From Xestospongia muta (Eukaryota; Porifera; Demospongiae; Haplosclerida; Petrosiidae), in assembly GCA_963693285.1 (NCBI GenBank), contig OY848926.1:5936501-6000500 (forward strand): DNA of 64,000 nucleotides, read 5' to 3'. Below the pieces are notes generated by a model. That model did no database searches, was not told the origin of the DNA, and worked only from the letters and a program-made list of their open reading frames with translations. How positions within the stretch are numbered: the stretch's first letter is position 1; the number at the start of each line of letters is the position of its first letter. Below, piece after piece: positions 34,217 through 52,050 of this stretch. The translations under genes were made by a program, and so were the position numbers.

Positions 34217-36574
34217 AAATTATCATTCAAGGCATAGGTACCTCTTCCTTACCACAAGTCATGTAAAATTCAAGTATTTGGACACTGTTTTGTCTCTTGA
34301 GATATTGCATAAATGGATAAAGTAATTTTGGAGACTTTAATATTTCATTGATATGTGGCTAAAAAAAGAAATAAAAAAGAACTACATTAAAGTAATCAAA
34401 AATAAATACTTGTAAAAGATCTTGACTTCTTGGTCTAGCAAATTCTTCAAGAATTGGAACACTCCTTGAAGCTGGGTAAGGTAGTCTGGTGAGTCTCTAA
34501 GGAGACATGCAGATAATAAAACACCAATAATTTTATGATGACAATCTCTTACCGATTCTTTGTCAAAAATTAAAATAACTATCTTGTTTAAAAAGTCCTG
34601 AGGGATAAGAGTTAAAATTTGTCATAGTAATTTTATTACTAACAGGTGTAGAAGCATAGTCCATTGCTGGTATCATTACTTTTGTAGCGAGCAGTTCCTC
34701 TAAAAATTGGCACAATACTCTGTCAAAAGGAAAACCTTAATATCACTCGTTAAATAATCCATAAGCCACACCCACCTACTACTAGCTGACTCAGTAGTAA
34801 AGAGAAGAGGGAGAGCAGTACGTGTTAAATTTCTGAAATATCTAAAATTTGCTGTTTTTCCTCTCATTGCAACATGTAGCCTAGAACCAAGTGTCCGCCA
34901 TATCTCCTGTTCAATGGCCTGAGGTGTAGCATTAGGTAACACTATATGGACGAATAAATAATTAAATGAATGGATGAATAATTAAATGGATGGATGATTA
35001 ATTGAGCAATGGATGTATAGAATGAACAATGGATGAATAAAATGAACAATGGATAAATAAAATGAATACACATTATAACAATGGATGTATATGATAAAAA
35101 GGATCAATAACTAACTTCGTCTTCGAACAGATACGTACAGGTGCATATGTTCCACTAATGTTTGTAGAAGGGGTCCGGTAACTAGTTTGGGTATGTCTAT
35201 CTATTATTAAAATTATTATAATTATTTACAGGGTAGTGGGAGGAGCTACCTTAGCTACTCTATGTAGGAACAAGCACACTGCATGACGTATAAGACCTCT
35301 GGCTTCATTTGTAAATATATGTGTTCCTGTCAATTGACTAACAACAGATGATGATGTCATAGTGATATCATAACAATAACAATATTACCTGTGCCAGCTG
35401 GTCACAAATCTTTCAATAACAATGTTTAGAAACTGAAGACAACTTGTCATAACATGTTATCATAATAATTATTACTATTTTACCTGGGTTAACGATTTAT
35501 CAATTGTTTCCGGAATCTCAAGACCTTTCCATGGCTATTATAAATGAATACATATAACTTATCTATCCATCCATTCATTCATCCATCGATCCATCCATCC
35601 ATCCATCCATCCATCCATCCATCCATTATTTATCTATTTATCTATTTATCTATCCATCCATTAAACAAAATAAACACTAATACTGTTAGACATAAGAGAT
35701 TATAATCTTACCATCATATCATTTTGTAGTGATGATGTCATTGGATGTCGAGAGCATTGTAAGTCACAACAGACAGGACATTTTGGTTGTGATTTTTCTT
35801 GACTCTTGTCTTGAACCTGAAATAGTCAGATAATGAACAGAGCATACAAATGGATGAATGAATGAAAAATGGACAGATGAAAGATTACTCACTATAACAA
35901 CAGGTTTCAAGTGCAATAATAGGTTTGGAGCCAAACGACGGTTTCTAAATTGAATAGATGCACATGTATTGGTAGATGTATTGGTATATGTACATGTATT
36001 GGTAGATGTATTGGTATATGTACATGTATTGGTAGATCTATTGGTATATGTACATGTATTGGTAGATGTATTGGTATATGTACATGTATTGGTAGATCTA
36101 TTGGTATATGTACATGTATTGGTAGATCTATTGGTATATGTACATGTATTGGTAGATGTATTGATAGATGTACATGTATTGTTCGATCTGTTGTTAGATC
36201 TATTGGTACATATGTTAGCAATAGATGAAAGTGATTCCTCTTTAATGCTAGCAAAAATGGTAAAGGAGCATTTCCTGTTGAAACCATATCTAGAAAATGA
36301 TGTAATTGATACATACCTAAATAAGAGATAAGCACCTAGAACACCAATTGCACAGCTCCATAACACGACCACAGGCCAACTATAGTATGACAGAATCAGT
36401 TAGTAACAATACAAGCATTTGAGGGCTTCGTTTTATACAGTAATATTATTAAATATTATACCTTAAGCTAAGTAGAGAGAAAAATACTAACAGTACCGCG
36501 CCACTGTAGAAGACAGGGTTCGCCCGATCAATGATAGAAGTATGATCCGTGTCTAGGCCTCTTGAAGTCTCCAT
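31507..36574 (-). CDS. SNX14: Sorting nexin 14
   Basis: SNX14 is an ER-anchored PXA-RGS-PX-nexin protein at ER-lipid droplet and ER-lysosome contacts. 31 exons on the minus strand, 914 residues (human 946); first 36574-36462 and 36379-36317, last 31947-31877, 31829-31799, 31723-31507. In order: two N-terminal membrane helices (SGAVLLVFFSLLSL and VVVLWSCAIGVLGAYLLF), the Cys-rich KCPVCCDLQCSRHP typical of SNX14, PXA starting PWKGLEIPETIDKSLTQ, an RGS domain (LYPFMQYLKRQNSVQILEFY to FCSPFYHSKE), a PX region (IQVQVVDWEVI, RYKEFVVLD, VSVYLPPKRAF) and a C-terminal nexin domain ending LNKHMLFSMLDVIVWELFPE. The arginine of the RYKEF motif is kept; other phosphoinositide contacts are not obvious. It is head to head with EPAC. 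Its last three exons exist in two more antisense copies at 26.1-29.3 kb. Confidence 0.93.
34164..34210 (-). repeat. (GA)n microsatellite, (CT)n in SNX14 sense, at a 3' splice site
   Basis: On the coding strand the CT run ends directly in CAG before the SNX14 exon starting at 34163 (RGS domain). Confidence 0.9.
35955..36190. repeat. 30-bp minisatellite in SNX14 intron 2
   Basis: About seven copies of a 30-bp unit (TGTATTGGTATATGTACATG plus TATTGGTAGA). It yields long artefactual ORFs in several frames on both strands, which I rejected. Confidence 0.9.
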
Positions 36575-36726
36575 TCACTGAGTTGGGGTGGATTTCGAGT
36601 TGTTCAGAGCTCAAGTTCACAATATTGACGAGCCACGCCCTCCAGCCCCACCCTCCTTCTATTAATGCCAGGAATTGACTCACACTGTTCAGTTTTACTG
36701 TTTCTAAGGGAAGGAAGAGAGCGACG
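36575..36726. promoter_or_regulatory. Shared divergent promoter, SNX14 / EPAC
   Basis: 152 bp between opposing start codons. No TATA box; no shared motif with the other divergent promoters was found. Confidence 0.6.
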
Positions 36727-43969
<7,243 letters not shown>

Positions 43970-44967
43970 CACTCTATATATCCTCTCCCTAATGCTTTTT
44001 ATTCCTTCTTGACACCTTCACATCACTTTTCACACAGGTTAATGAGTTAGTAGTACTTATTGTTATGTATTACATCATTATGACATCACCTTTTTTGTTT
44101 TTGAATTCGTAATTTATAAAAATGGCCAATTTAAATACATGTACATGTAATTAATTATGTTGTATTATATTATAACATGTGCATGTATTTAATTATTATA
44201 ATTAATATTATCACATGTACATGTAATTAATTATGTTGTATTATATTATAACATGTACATGTATTTAATTATTATTATTAATTTTATTAATTATTATATG
44301 GTTTGAATGATTGTGCTGAGTATAAAATTATTTTTCTATAATTTTATTTATTTTGTCCAACATATAATAATTACAGATTATTGAGTGATATTATTATTAT
44401 TTACAAAATTATATATTAAAATCAATCAATGTTAATTAGTAGACAAATTAAAGTGTATTAGCTAGGTTCTAAAGGTTATTCAATTCAGTTCCCATATATA
44501 GCGATATATTGTGGAAGTGAGTGCTTTGGTCCAGCCTTTAGCTTGATAGCATATCATACTACATGTATATTAATTTATAAATTTTAATTCACTGTAATAT
44601 GATCTGTATTGTGATGACAATATAATGGTGTCTTCATTTCTTAATTTGGGAAGAAATTAATGTAGTTGAATTCTCTCTAAAAGAAGAGGTTGTTGGCTAG
44701 TATGTGGCCTGAACATTGCACAATGACCACCTTACTGACCAATCAAATTGCTCGATTTCTGATAACTCTATGCATTGTGCTTATCAAAGTATCATTGTTT
44801 TTCTTGTTATTCTTAAAAACAATGAAGTTACTGGTAAGACTGGTTTCTCAATCATGTTAGTCAGGTTTTTGTATTACTGCGCATGCCCAGTAAAAACCCG
44901 GGAAAAACGTGGTATAAAAATTAAACTCTGCATCTCAGTCTCATTTTACTGACTGGGACTCCTTAGG
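43970..44967. other. Intergenic region downstream of EPAC
   Basis: A+T-rich. Around 44140-44290 a block (ACATGTACATGTAATTAATT, ATTATGTTGTATTATATTAT) is repeated two to three times in direct and near-palindromic form. No gene recognised until the promoter-like sequence at 44879-44920. Confidence 0.5.
44879..44920 (+). promoter_or_regulatory. Candidate core promoter: NRF1-like site and TATA box
   Basis: GCGCATGCCC at 44879-44888 is one base from the NRF1 consensus, and TATAAAAA at 44913-44920 is a strong TATA match, rare in this window. An ATG follows 48 bp downstream. Confidence 0.45.
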
Positions 44968-45222
44968 ATGCAGAGCAACTCTATTTCGACACCAAAGCCG
45001 TTCTCTATCTTATTCAATAACTCATATTGTGCCTTAATGGATAGCAATATTACCGTAGCTACCAAACCTTACCTCTGCTCCTGTGTGCTAGCAACCAATC
45101 CTGCTGTTACTAAGACAAGTAAGTTCTTATTTTTAACAATTAGCTGCATCTTGCACAATGAGACTATTATGCAATTAGTTTTTTCAGTAATTTATTTTCT
45201 CTTTTCTATCTCTACAGGTTAA
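44968..45222 (+). other. Possible small gene, unknown product
   Basis: ORF of 84 codons starting MQSNSISTPKPFSILFNNSY just downstream of a TATA box. A GTAAGT donor at 45120 and a CTACAG acceptor at 45219 would shorten it to about 51 residues ending VTKTS. The unspliced C-terminal half is hydrophobic only because of its T-rich sequence. No family recognised. The downstream DNA up to 49 kb is repetitive, so this could be the 5' end of a long noncoding transcript. Confidence 0.3.
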
Positions 45223-45662
45223 CAATATTCATAACAAACTATTGTCAGTAGTCTCTGTCTCTGATGATTGATGTTGTTGTTATATTGTTGAGATGGTTTT
45301 GGTCTTGAGTTATATTATGGTAACCTGTAAGTCTGTTCATGTATGTAGTGTACACTGTCTCATGTATTGGGTAGTTGCATGATGGACGACATATGATGGA
45401 CTAAAGTGAAGACTTGCATGTTAACGGCACATGACAATATAGACTTCCATCTCCCTATGTTCTGTTACAAATCCATTTGTTGATACATCGCTGTATCTAA
45501 GGGATTTGTTTGTGCTTAGTTGGGTTATCTCTGTGTGTTCGCTTTGGTAGAGAATCATTTCTGGCCCACAGCTTGGCTTTGACCTGACGGTATCTGGGCC
45601 ATCTAGTTTTTGTAGACTGGGCCACCACTTAGTTTTTATAGACTGGGTCATCTAGTTATTGA

Positions 45663-45699
45663 TAGGAGCACATGATCGACAAGGTATCATGTGCTCCTA
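45663..45699. other. Perfect 14-bp inverted repeat (hairpin)
   Basis: TAGGAGCACATGAT (45663-45676) and its exact reverse complement (45686-45699) flank the 9-base loop CGACAAGGT. Confidence 0.8.
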
Positions 45700-46361
45700 G
45701 TTTTCTTAGGTCTAGTTAATTAATATGTTTTGAGCATGTAGACTAGTTTTTTTGTGGCCTATCTACTTTTTGCCCAGCTTTTTCTGGGTTACTTAAGTTT
45801 TACCCATTTTTTTCTGGGTCATCTAGTTTTTCCCCAGCTTTTACTGGGTGTATTATGTCTGCACACACCTGTATTATTTTATTTTTATTTTTATTGTTGT
45901 TGTTGCTTGTCTTGTCTTGCTTGTCTTCCTTCAAAACTGTGAGTTACCTTGTCTATTTTCGTTTAGTAACTGTACGCTATGTGACAGTAACTGTACTACT
46001 ACATTCTAACAAAACTAGGCACTAATACAGTTCATTATAAGGAGATGGAAGTCCTAAGATATAATGTATTGTAGAAGCTGGTGACACCTCTGTGTACCGT
46101 AGTACATGAGGACTAGCTTCTATTGTATTGTTGTTGTTGTTGTTGCATTGTTGCATTAGCTTCGAGAGCTTTGAAAGCTTTCTGATATCGCTTTATAATG
46201 TTGTCAACTCAAGTCTTCAAATCAGTTTCATGTTCTCTGAGTTGATAATCTTAATTGGTATGTTTGCATTCAACCAGCTTAATAAAAGTTTAAAAGTCAA
46301 GCATTCAATGACAAGTTTAGCATCGTTGAGCTCGGGGATTAGAAGATAGTTTAACTTGGGC
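45700..46361. other. Non-coding region with degenerate short repeats
   Basis: Variants of TTTTTCTGGGTCATCTAGTTTT recur between about 45595 and 45850. Otherwise A+T-rich; no gene seen. Confidence 0.5.
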
Positions 46362-46379
46362 ATTGAAAATTATTGAACA

Positions 46380-46610
46380 ACACCCATTTCAAGACAGCTT
46401 AAGTTGGCCATTAAAAGACAGCTTAAGTCAGGCATTACAAGACAGCTTAAGTCGGGCATTACAAGACAGCTTAAGTCGGGCATTAAAAGACAGCTTAAGT
46501 CGGGCATTACAAGACAGCTTAAGTCAGCCATTACAAGACAGCTTAATTCGGGCATTACAAGACAGCTTAAGTTGGGCATTAAAAGACAGCTTAATGTTAA
46601 TAAAAAGCGT
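46380..46610 (+). repeat. 24-b repeat array, in frame on both strands
   Basis: About nine tandem copies of a 24-bp unit (GACAGCTTAAGTCGGGCATT plus four bases, ACAA or AAAA). Because 24 is a multiple of three, all frames without a stop stay open: one reads QDSLSRAL repeats within an 84-codon ORF (46363-46617). Codon 1 has no promoter or splice context I can identify, so coding is doubtful. Decayed GACAGCTT copies continue to about 46820. Confidence 0.85.
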
Positions 46611-47059
46611 AATGTAAAGTCACGTAGTTTTTAATTCAGCAAAAAGACAACTTTAATTGAGTCTGTTTTTTTTATTTCAAGACAGCTTCATTTTGTACAT
46701 TTTAAAGATAGCCATTATATAAATCGGGCCTGATTTTTTTAAGTGGTTTAGTTTCATTTTTTAATAAAGACAGCTTAACGTTTCCATAATTTTGAACTGA
46801 TTTCAAGACAGCTTCATATTTTTAAATTGGGCATATGTTTGTGTGTCAAGATATTTTCATATTTCACTGCTTATTTTTGCAAGCTTAATGAGCTTTTAGC
46901 CTCAATCTTCGGGCCTTACTATATCTCCTAGCTATATTCATTTTGGTATCAAAGGAAGTGAGTTAATTTCATGTATGCTTACCATCACTCATTACTAAAT
47001 AGCTAACATTTCTTAACATATTCTAGCATTATGAAGAATGCACTAGTGATCATGAAGTT

Positions 47060-48940
47060 GTAAGTTCTTAACACTATTTTCTACAGTGATAACATTGGAC
47101 TCTAAGATTGATCATCAACTCCAGTATACAGTAAGTTCTTAACACTATTTTCTACAGTGATAACATTGGACTCTAAGATTGATCATCAACTCCAGTATGT
47201 AGTAAGTTCTTAACACTATTTTCTACAGTGATAACATTGGACTCTAAGATTGATCAGTAACTCCAGTATACAGTAAGTTCTTAACACTATTTTCTACAGT
47301 GATAACATTGGACTCTAAGATTGATCATCAACTCCAGTATGTAGTAAGTTCTTAACACTATTTTCTACAGTGATAACATTGGACTCTAAGATTGATCAGT
47401 AACTCCAGTATACAGTAAGTTCTTAACACTATTTTCTACAGTGATAACATTGGACTCTAAGATTGATCATCAACTCCAGTATGTAGTAAGTTCTTAACAC
47501 TATTTTCTACAGTGATAACATTGGACTCTAAGATTGATCAGTAACTCCAGTATACAGTAAGTTCTTAACACTATTTTCTACAGTGATAACATTGGACTCT
47601 AATATTGATCATCAACTCCAGTATACAGTAAGTTCTTAACACTATTTTCTACAGTGATAACATTGGACTCTAAGATTGATCATCAACTCCAGTATGTAGT
47701 AAGTTCTTAACACTATTTTCTACAATGATAACATTGGACTCTATTGATCAGTAACTCCAGTATACAGTAAGTTCTTAACATTATTTTCTACAGTGATAAC
47801 ATTGGACTCTAAGATTGATCAGTAACTCCAGTATACAGTAAGTTCTTACCACTATTTTCTACAGTGATAACATTGGACTCTAAGATTGATCATCAACTCC
47901 AGTATGTAGTAAGTTCTTAACACTATTTTCTACAGTGATAACATTGGACTCTAAGATTGATTAGTAACTCCAGTATACAGTAAGTTCTTAACACTATTTT
48001 CTACAGTGATAACGTTGGACTCTAAGATTGATCATCAACTCCAGTATACAGTAAGTTCTTAACACTATTTTCTACAGTGATAACATTGGACTCTAAGATT
48101 GATCATCAACTCCAGTATGTAGTAAGTTCTTAACACTATTTTCTACAATGATAACATTGGACTCTATTGATCAGTAACTCCAGTATACAGTAAGTTCTTA
48201 ACATTATTTTCTACAGTGATAACATTGGACTCTAAGATTGATCAGTAACTCCAGTATACAGTAAGTTCTTAACACTATTTTCTACAGTGATAACATTGGA
48301 CTCTAAGATTGATCATCAACTCCAGTATGTAGTAAGTTCTTAACACTATTTTCTACAGTGATAACATTGGACTCTAAGATTGATTAGTAACTCCAGTATA
48401 CAGTAAGTTCTTAACACTATTTTCTACAGTGATAACGTTGGACTCTAAGATTGATCATCAACTCCAGTATACAGTAAGTTCTTAACACTATTTTCTACAG
48501 TGATAACATTGGACTCTAAGATTGATCATCAACTCCAGTATGTAGTAAGTTCTTAACACTATTTTCTACAGTGATAACATTGGACTCTAAGATTGATCAT
48601 CAACTCCAGTATGTAGTAAGTTCTTAACACTATTTTCTACAGTGATAACATTGGACTCTAAGATTGATCAGTAACTCCAGTATACAGTAAGTTCTTAACA
48701 CTATTTTCTACAGTGATAACATTGGACTCTAAGATTGATCATCAACTCCAGTATGTAGTAAGTTCTTAACACTATTTTCTACAGTGATAACATTGGACTC
48801 TAAGATTGATCAGTAACTCCAGTATACAGTAAGTTCTTAACACTATTTTCTACAGTGATAACATTGGACTCTATTGATCATCAACTCCAGTATGCAGTAA
48901 GTTCTTAACACTATTTTCTACAGTGATAACATCGGACCAA
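47060..48940 (+). repeat. 71-bp satellite array containing splice-site consensus sequences
   Basis: About 27 tandem units. Each has a 27-nt block GTAAGTTCTTAACACTATTT-TCTACAG and a 44-nt block TGATAACATTGGACTCTAAG-ATTGATCATCAACTCCAGTATGTA. Two variants of the second block, CATCAAC...TATGTA and CAGTAAC...TATACA, largely alternate, giving a higher-order period of 142 bp; a few units lack the AAGAT pentamer. Copies are otherwise almost identical. Confidence 0.95.
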
Positions 48941-49463
48941 GAACTCTATTGCTAAAAAAAATTTTCAGATCAAATTTTAAAGTATATCAATTTAATTCAC
49001 ATCTCGTTTCTCTTTTCTAACAGTGTAGAGAACAATGTAGTACTATCTCTGTGTTTTGACCTTTAGAAATATTGAGTGTTCTCTCTGCAGTATTCATTCC
49101 ATTGAAAAGTTACATTGGTAACAAGTATTTCTTGTTAAAGTGTGTATCACTCTCTTTCTTAGATTACTTTTGAACTTCTGTGCACTGTGGTGTTGCCACT
49201 CTTTATCAACAAAAGTGTTAGACTAATGTCACAAGTTATGATGGAGTTTGGTATCTAACTCTATGTAACTAAGCTGTAGAAAGGCAGTACATTTTCTTGA
49301 AATCAGACTGTTTTAATATCTTGTCTAGAATAACTTTTTTTCTCAACCTAATTTTTGAATCATTTATAGTGGCATAGACTCTTGTCTTGTTTAATTTTTT
49401 CATAATTATTTTTTACAAGGCACTAAAATATAAGAATAGTGGACACGCCCATTCATTGACCTG
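48941..49463. promoter_or_regulatory. Upstream region of actin-like gene 1
   Basis: 523 bp, A+T-rich, between the satellite array and the first actin-like start codon. No CArG box or TATA box found here. Confidence 0.4.
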
Positions 49464-50666
49464 ATGGAAGATGGTGATAGTTCTTCATATTCTGATGATG
49501 AAGTTGCTGCTTTAGTAGTTGATAATGGATCTGGTATATGCAAGGCTGGGTTTGCTGGAGATGATGCTCCCAGAACTGTTTTCCCCTCAGTTGTTGGTCG
49601 TCCTCGTTATCAAGGAGTAATGGTTGGAATTGATGCTAAGGATTCCTATGTAGGAGATGAGGCTCAGAGTAAGAGAGGTATTCTCACACTTAAATATCCC
49701 ATTGAACATGGTATCATTACTAACTGGGATGATATGGAGAAGGTATCATGTTTAATATGTCCTGTGTCTGTTCTATAAGAATTTTTCCTCTAGATTTGGC
49801 ATCATACCTTTTACAATGAACTCTGTGTTTCTCCTGAGGAACATCCCATCTTGTTGACTGAAGCCACTCTTAATCCTAAAGCTAACAGAGAAAAGATGAC
49901 CCAGATTATGTTTGAAATATTTAGCGTTCCAGCAACTTATGTAGTTAATGAAGCTGTACTAGCAATATATTCTCCAGGTCGTACAACTGGTATTATTTTA
50001 GATTCTGGTGATGGTGTCTGTCAAGTACTTCCCATCTATGAGGGTTATCTTCTCCCTCATGCCGTCCAACGTGTTGATTTAGGTGGGCGTGATCTTACTA
50101 ACTATCTCATGAAGATGCTCAGTAAACAATGTGGCCATTCTTTTGCAACAACTGCTGAACGTGAAGTTGTTCGTGATATTAAAGAAAAGTTGTGTTATGT
50201 TGCTACTGACTTTGAACATGAAATGCAGATTGCTGCTAAAAACTCTAAGTCTTATGAATTACCTGATGGTCAAGTAATCTCCATTGGTAATGAAAGATTT
50301 CGTTGTCCTGAAGTTCTCTTTCGTCCATCATCTCTTTTAGACAAAGAACTTCCTGGTATTCATGAATTGGTCTATAACTCTATCATGACATGTGATATAG
50401 ATATACGTAGAAACTTATATTGTAATATCATTCTCTCTGGTGGTAACACTATGTTCCCTGGTATTACTGAAAGAATGCAAAAGGAAATATCAAGTCTTGT
50501 TCCTCCATCAATGAGAATCAAAATTGTTGCTCCACCAGAGCGTAAATACAGTGTATGGATAGGTGGTTCTATCTTGGCTTCTCTATCCACCTTCCAACAA
50601 ATGTGGATCTCCAAGCAGGAATATGATGAATCTGGTCCTGCCATTGTTCATCGTAAATGTTTTTAA
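49464..50666 (+). CDS. Divergent actin-like protein 1
   Basis: Actin fold ATPase. Exons 49464-49742 and 49794-50666; 383 residues (canonical 375). The N terminus is long and acidic ([20 protein letters not shown]), then the phosphate-1 loop [18 protein letters not shown], a complete D-loop ([20 protein letters not shown]), and the canonical C terminus [20 protein letters not shown]. The middle is unusual: the second phosphate loop reads [12 protein letters not shown], so the catalytic histidine (His161 in muscle actin) is Gln, and the nearby Gln137 position reads Glu ([10 protein letters not shown]). Also [20 protein letters not shown] where actin has LAGRDLTDYL. It is probably a lineage-specific paralogue with altered ATP turnover. 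Confidence 0.95.
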
Positions 50667-50740
50667 ATTTATGTTTAGATTCTATATCAAAAACAATTAT
50701 TTATTGATAACAATTAAATGTGAGGACACTCCCACAAAAG

Positions 50741-51936
50741 ATGAGTACCAGTTCATATTCTGATGATGAAGTTGCTGCTTTAGTAGTTGATAATGGATCT
50801 GGTATATGCAAGGCTGGGTTTGCTGGAGATGATGCTCCCAGAACTGTTTTCCCCTCAGTTGTTGGTCGTCCTCGTTATCAAGGAGTAATGGTTGGAATAG
50901 ATGCTAAGGATTCCTATGTAGGAGATGAGGCTCAGAGTAAGAGAGGTATTCTCACACTTAAATATCCCATTGAACACGGTATCATTACTAACTGGGATGA
51001 TATGGAGAAGGTATCATGTTTAATATGTCCTGTGTCTGTTCTATAAGAATTTTCCTCTAGATTTGGTATCATACCTTTTACAATGAGCTTCGTGTTGGCC
51101 CTGAGGAACATCCTGTCCTGTTGACTGAAGCCACTCTTAATCCTAAAGCTAACAGAGAAAGGATGACCCAGATTATGTTTGAAACATTCAATACACCAGC
51201 TACTTATATAGCAAACCAAGTTATATTATCAGTGTACTCTTCTGGTCGTTCAGTTAGTCTTGTTCTTGACTCTGGTGATGGTGTCTGTCAAGCTTTTTCC
51301 ATCTATGAGGGTTATCTTCTCCCTTACACCATCCAACGTGTTGATTTAGGTGGGCGTGATCTTACTAACTATCTCATGAAGATGCTCAGTGAACAATGTG
51401 GCTATTCTTTTGCAACAACTGCTGAACGTGAAGTTGTTCGTGATATTAAAGAGAAATTGTGTTATGTTGCTACTGACTTTGAACATGAAATGCAGATTGC
51501 TGCTAAAAACTCTAAGTCTTATGAATTACCTGATGGTCAAGTAATCTCCATTGGTAATGAAAGAGTTTGTTGTCCTGAAGTTCTCTTTCGTCCATCATCT
51601 CTTTTAGACAAAGAATTTCCTGGTATTCATGAATTGGTCTATAACTCTATCATGACATGTGATATAGATATACGTAGAAACTTATATTGTAATATCATTC
51701 TCTCTGGTGGTAACACTATGTTCCCTGGTATTACTGAAAGAATGCAAAAGGAAATATCAAGTCTTGTTCCTCCATCAATGAGAAGCAGGATCATTGCTCC
51801 ACCAGAACGTAAATACAGTGTATGGATAGGTGGTTCTATTTTAGCTTCTTTATCCACCTTCCAACAAATGTGGATCTCCAAGCAGGAATATGATGAATCT
51901 GGTCCTGCCATTGTTCACCGCAAGTGTTTCTGTTAA
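50741..51936 (+). CDS. Divergent actin-like protein 2
   Basis: Exons 50741-51010 and 51061-51936; 381 residues. Exon 1 and even the 50-bp intron are almost identical to gene 1, 1.2 kb upstream, as is the last half of exon 2; the block between (from [20 protein letters not shown] to [13 protein letters not shown]) differs strongly, which suggests gene conversion with a protected middle. The phosphate loop reads [11 protein letters not shown]: again Gln at the His161 position, but Gln137 is kept (ANQVILSV). The C terminus has one extra Cys (RKCFC). Start ATG at 50741 ([11 protein letters not shown]) fits gene 1; an upstream in-frame ATG at 50720 is less likely. Confidence 0.95.
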
Positions 51937-52050
51937 ATGATTCTAACTTCAGGACTATAGCATTATTAATTAATTCTTTTTTTATTTTTTAAACAGATGT
52001 ATAATATTATTACATAATTATAATGATTATTATGAGGTGTGGCTAAAGAG

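Noticed and set aside
35907..36335. Four overlapping long ORFs with periodic residues
   Set aside because: All come from the 30-bp minisatellite in SNX14 intron 2, which is open in several frames because 30 is a multiple of three.
44716..44952. 78-codon + ORF before the TATA box
   Set aside because: It overlaps the candidate core promoter and has no recognisable features.
47060..48940. CRISPR-like array
   Set aside because: The units are tandem and lack unique spacers; both blocks of the unit are repeated. The genome is eukaryotic.
52039..52050. GTG start upstream of actin-like gene 3
   Set aside because: Animal genes start with ATG; the ATG at 52051 matches actin N termini.
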